Shown here: positions 63,646 through 64,000 of the stretch, piece by piece | How the letters are laid out: each line of letters begins with the position of its first letter | Numbering within the stretch: the stretch's first letter is position 1 | From: Paenalcaligenes niemegkensis | GTDB taxonomy: Bacteria > Pseudomonadota > Gammaproteobacteria > Burkholderiales > Burkholderiaceae_B | DNA: 64,000 nt | Reading direction: 5' to 3' | NCBI RefSeq assembly: GCF_022230885.1 | Contig: NZ_JAKGCT010000004.1 | Coordinates: forward strand, 1,674,001-1,738,000 | The notes under the pieces: model-generated | What the model was told of the DNA's origin: nothing | Database searches by the model: none | What the model saw: only the letters and a program-made list of their open reading frames with translations | Program-made: the position numbers and the translations under genes

Positions 63646-64000
63646 ATCGCCGTCCACGAAAGCCTTTACCCATTCCGCCTAAGCCACCCATGCCCCCCAT
63701 ACCAGCCATGGACCGCATCATCTTGGCCATGCCACCGCCTTTCATTTTCTTCATCATGCCTTGCATCTGGTCGTATTGCGAAAGCAGGCGATTGACTTCT
63801 TGTACGGAGACGCCGGCACCGGTTGCAATACGACGCTTGCGCGAAGCTTTGAGCAGGTCCGGCTTGGAGCGCTCAAGCGGGGTCATGGAACTGAGGATGC
63901 CTTCGGTGCGGCGTAGTTGCTTCTCGGCCTCACCGCCCTGCAACTGCGAGGCTGCCTGAGCGAACTGGGCCGGGAGCTTTTCAAGCAACGAGCCCATATC
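63644..64000 (-). CDS. ffh: Signal recognition particle protein Ffh, C-terminal part
   Basis: The C-terminal M domain of Ffh, which binds 4.5S RNA and signal peptides: GILSSMTPLERSKPDLLKAS, RKRRIATGAGVSVQEVNRLL, SQYDQMQGMMKKMKGGGMAK, ending in a Met/Gly-rich tail MGGMGGLGGMGKGFRGRR. The gene begins beyond the right edge. It is a chromosomal housekeeping gene and confirms this side as host DNA. Confidence 0.95.
   Translation of the reverse strand, partial: DMGSLLEKLPAQFAQAASQLQGGEAEKQLRRTEGILSSMTPLERSKPDLLKASRKRRIATGAGVSVQEVNRLLSQYDQMQGMMKKMKGGGMAKMMRSMAGMGGMGGLGGMGKGFRGRR

Overview
The window is most of an integrative and conjugative element (ICE) of the ICEclc / PAPI-1 / PFGI-1 type (GI-type T4SS), plus about 10 kb of host chromosome at the right. 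Nearly all ICE genes lie on the minus strand, so the element reads from its integrase (about 54.2 kb) toward the left edge, where it continues out of the window. It ends at a tRNA-Gly(CCC) gene (54408-54481). To the right lie trmB, thiS, an amiC-amiR / urea-amide ABC transporter / formamidase operon on the plus strand, and the 3' end of ffh. The chromosome is visibly more AT-rich than the ICE. The gene set suggests a proteobacterium, perhaps a low-GC member of the Alcaligenaceae; this host guess is weak.

Right to left, the ICE holds: integrase; a regulation, partition and replication block (an unrecognised 248-aa protein, AlpA-like regulator, ParA, Shi-like 86-aa protein, ParB/BisD-like, DUF2857/BisC-like, STY4528-like, TIGR03761, DUF3158, SSB, topoisomerase III); a DNA-processing block (orphan C5 methyltransferase, several unrecognised proteins, tandem DUF3577, DUF3275, DUF6094-type methyltransferase, SNF2 helicase); and the conjugation machine in two runs (PilL-like to TIGR03747, then RAQPRD to the VirB4-like ATPase and a DsbA-like thiol protein), ending with a cut TIGR03757 gene. 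Relaxase and TraG are not in view.

Cargo sits at three places within the conjugation genes: (1) 0.5-10.2 kb, a MerR regulator, a decayed Tn21-type mer module with its terminal inverted repeat, RadC, and an 859-aa SMC/Rad50-like ATPase with a CxxC hook; (2) 18.5-21.9 kb, an AbiH-type gene facing an antitoxin-RES-DUF3800 set; (3) 28.2-28.9 kb, a lone membrane protein.

Two patterns cut across single genes. First, about 20 genes, both ICE and chromosomal, are each broken by a one-base deletion, mostly inside a homopolymer run, and adding one base restores a good family-like protein. This points to base-calling error, so the integrase, topB, the SNF2 helicase, trmB, fmdA and others are probably intact in the organism. 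Second, at least thirteen accessory ICE genes are preceded by a similar GC-rich, hairpin-forming leader starting near TTTTATCC, which resembles the published radC RNA motif of ICEs. The mer damage (lost merC core, merD-merE fusion) is different in kind and looks real.
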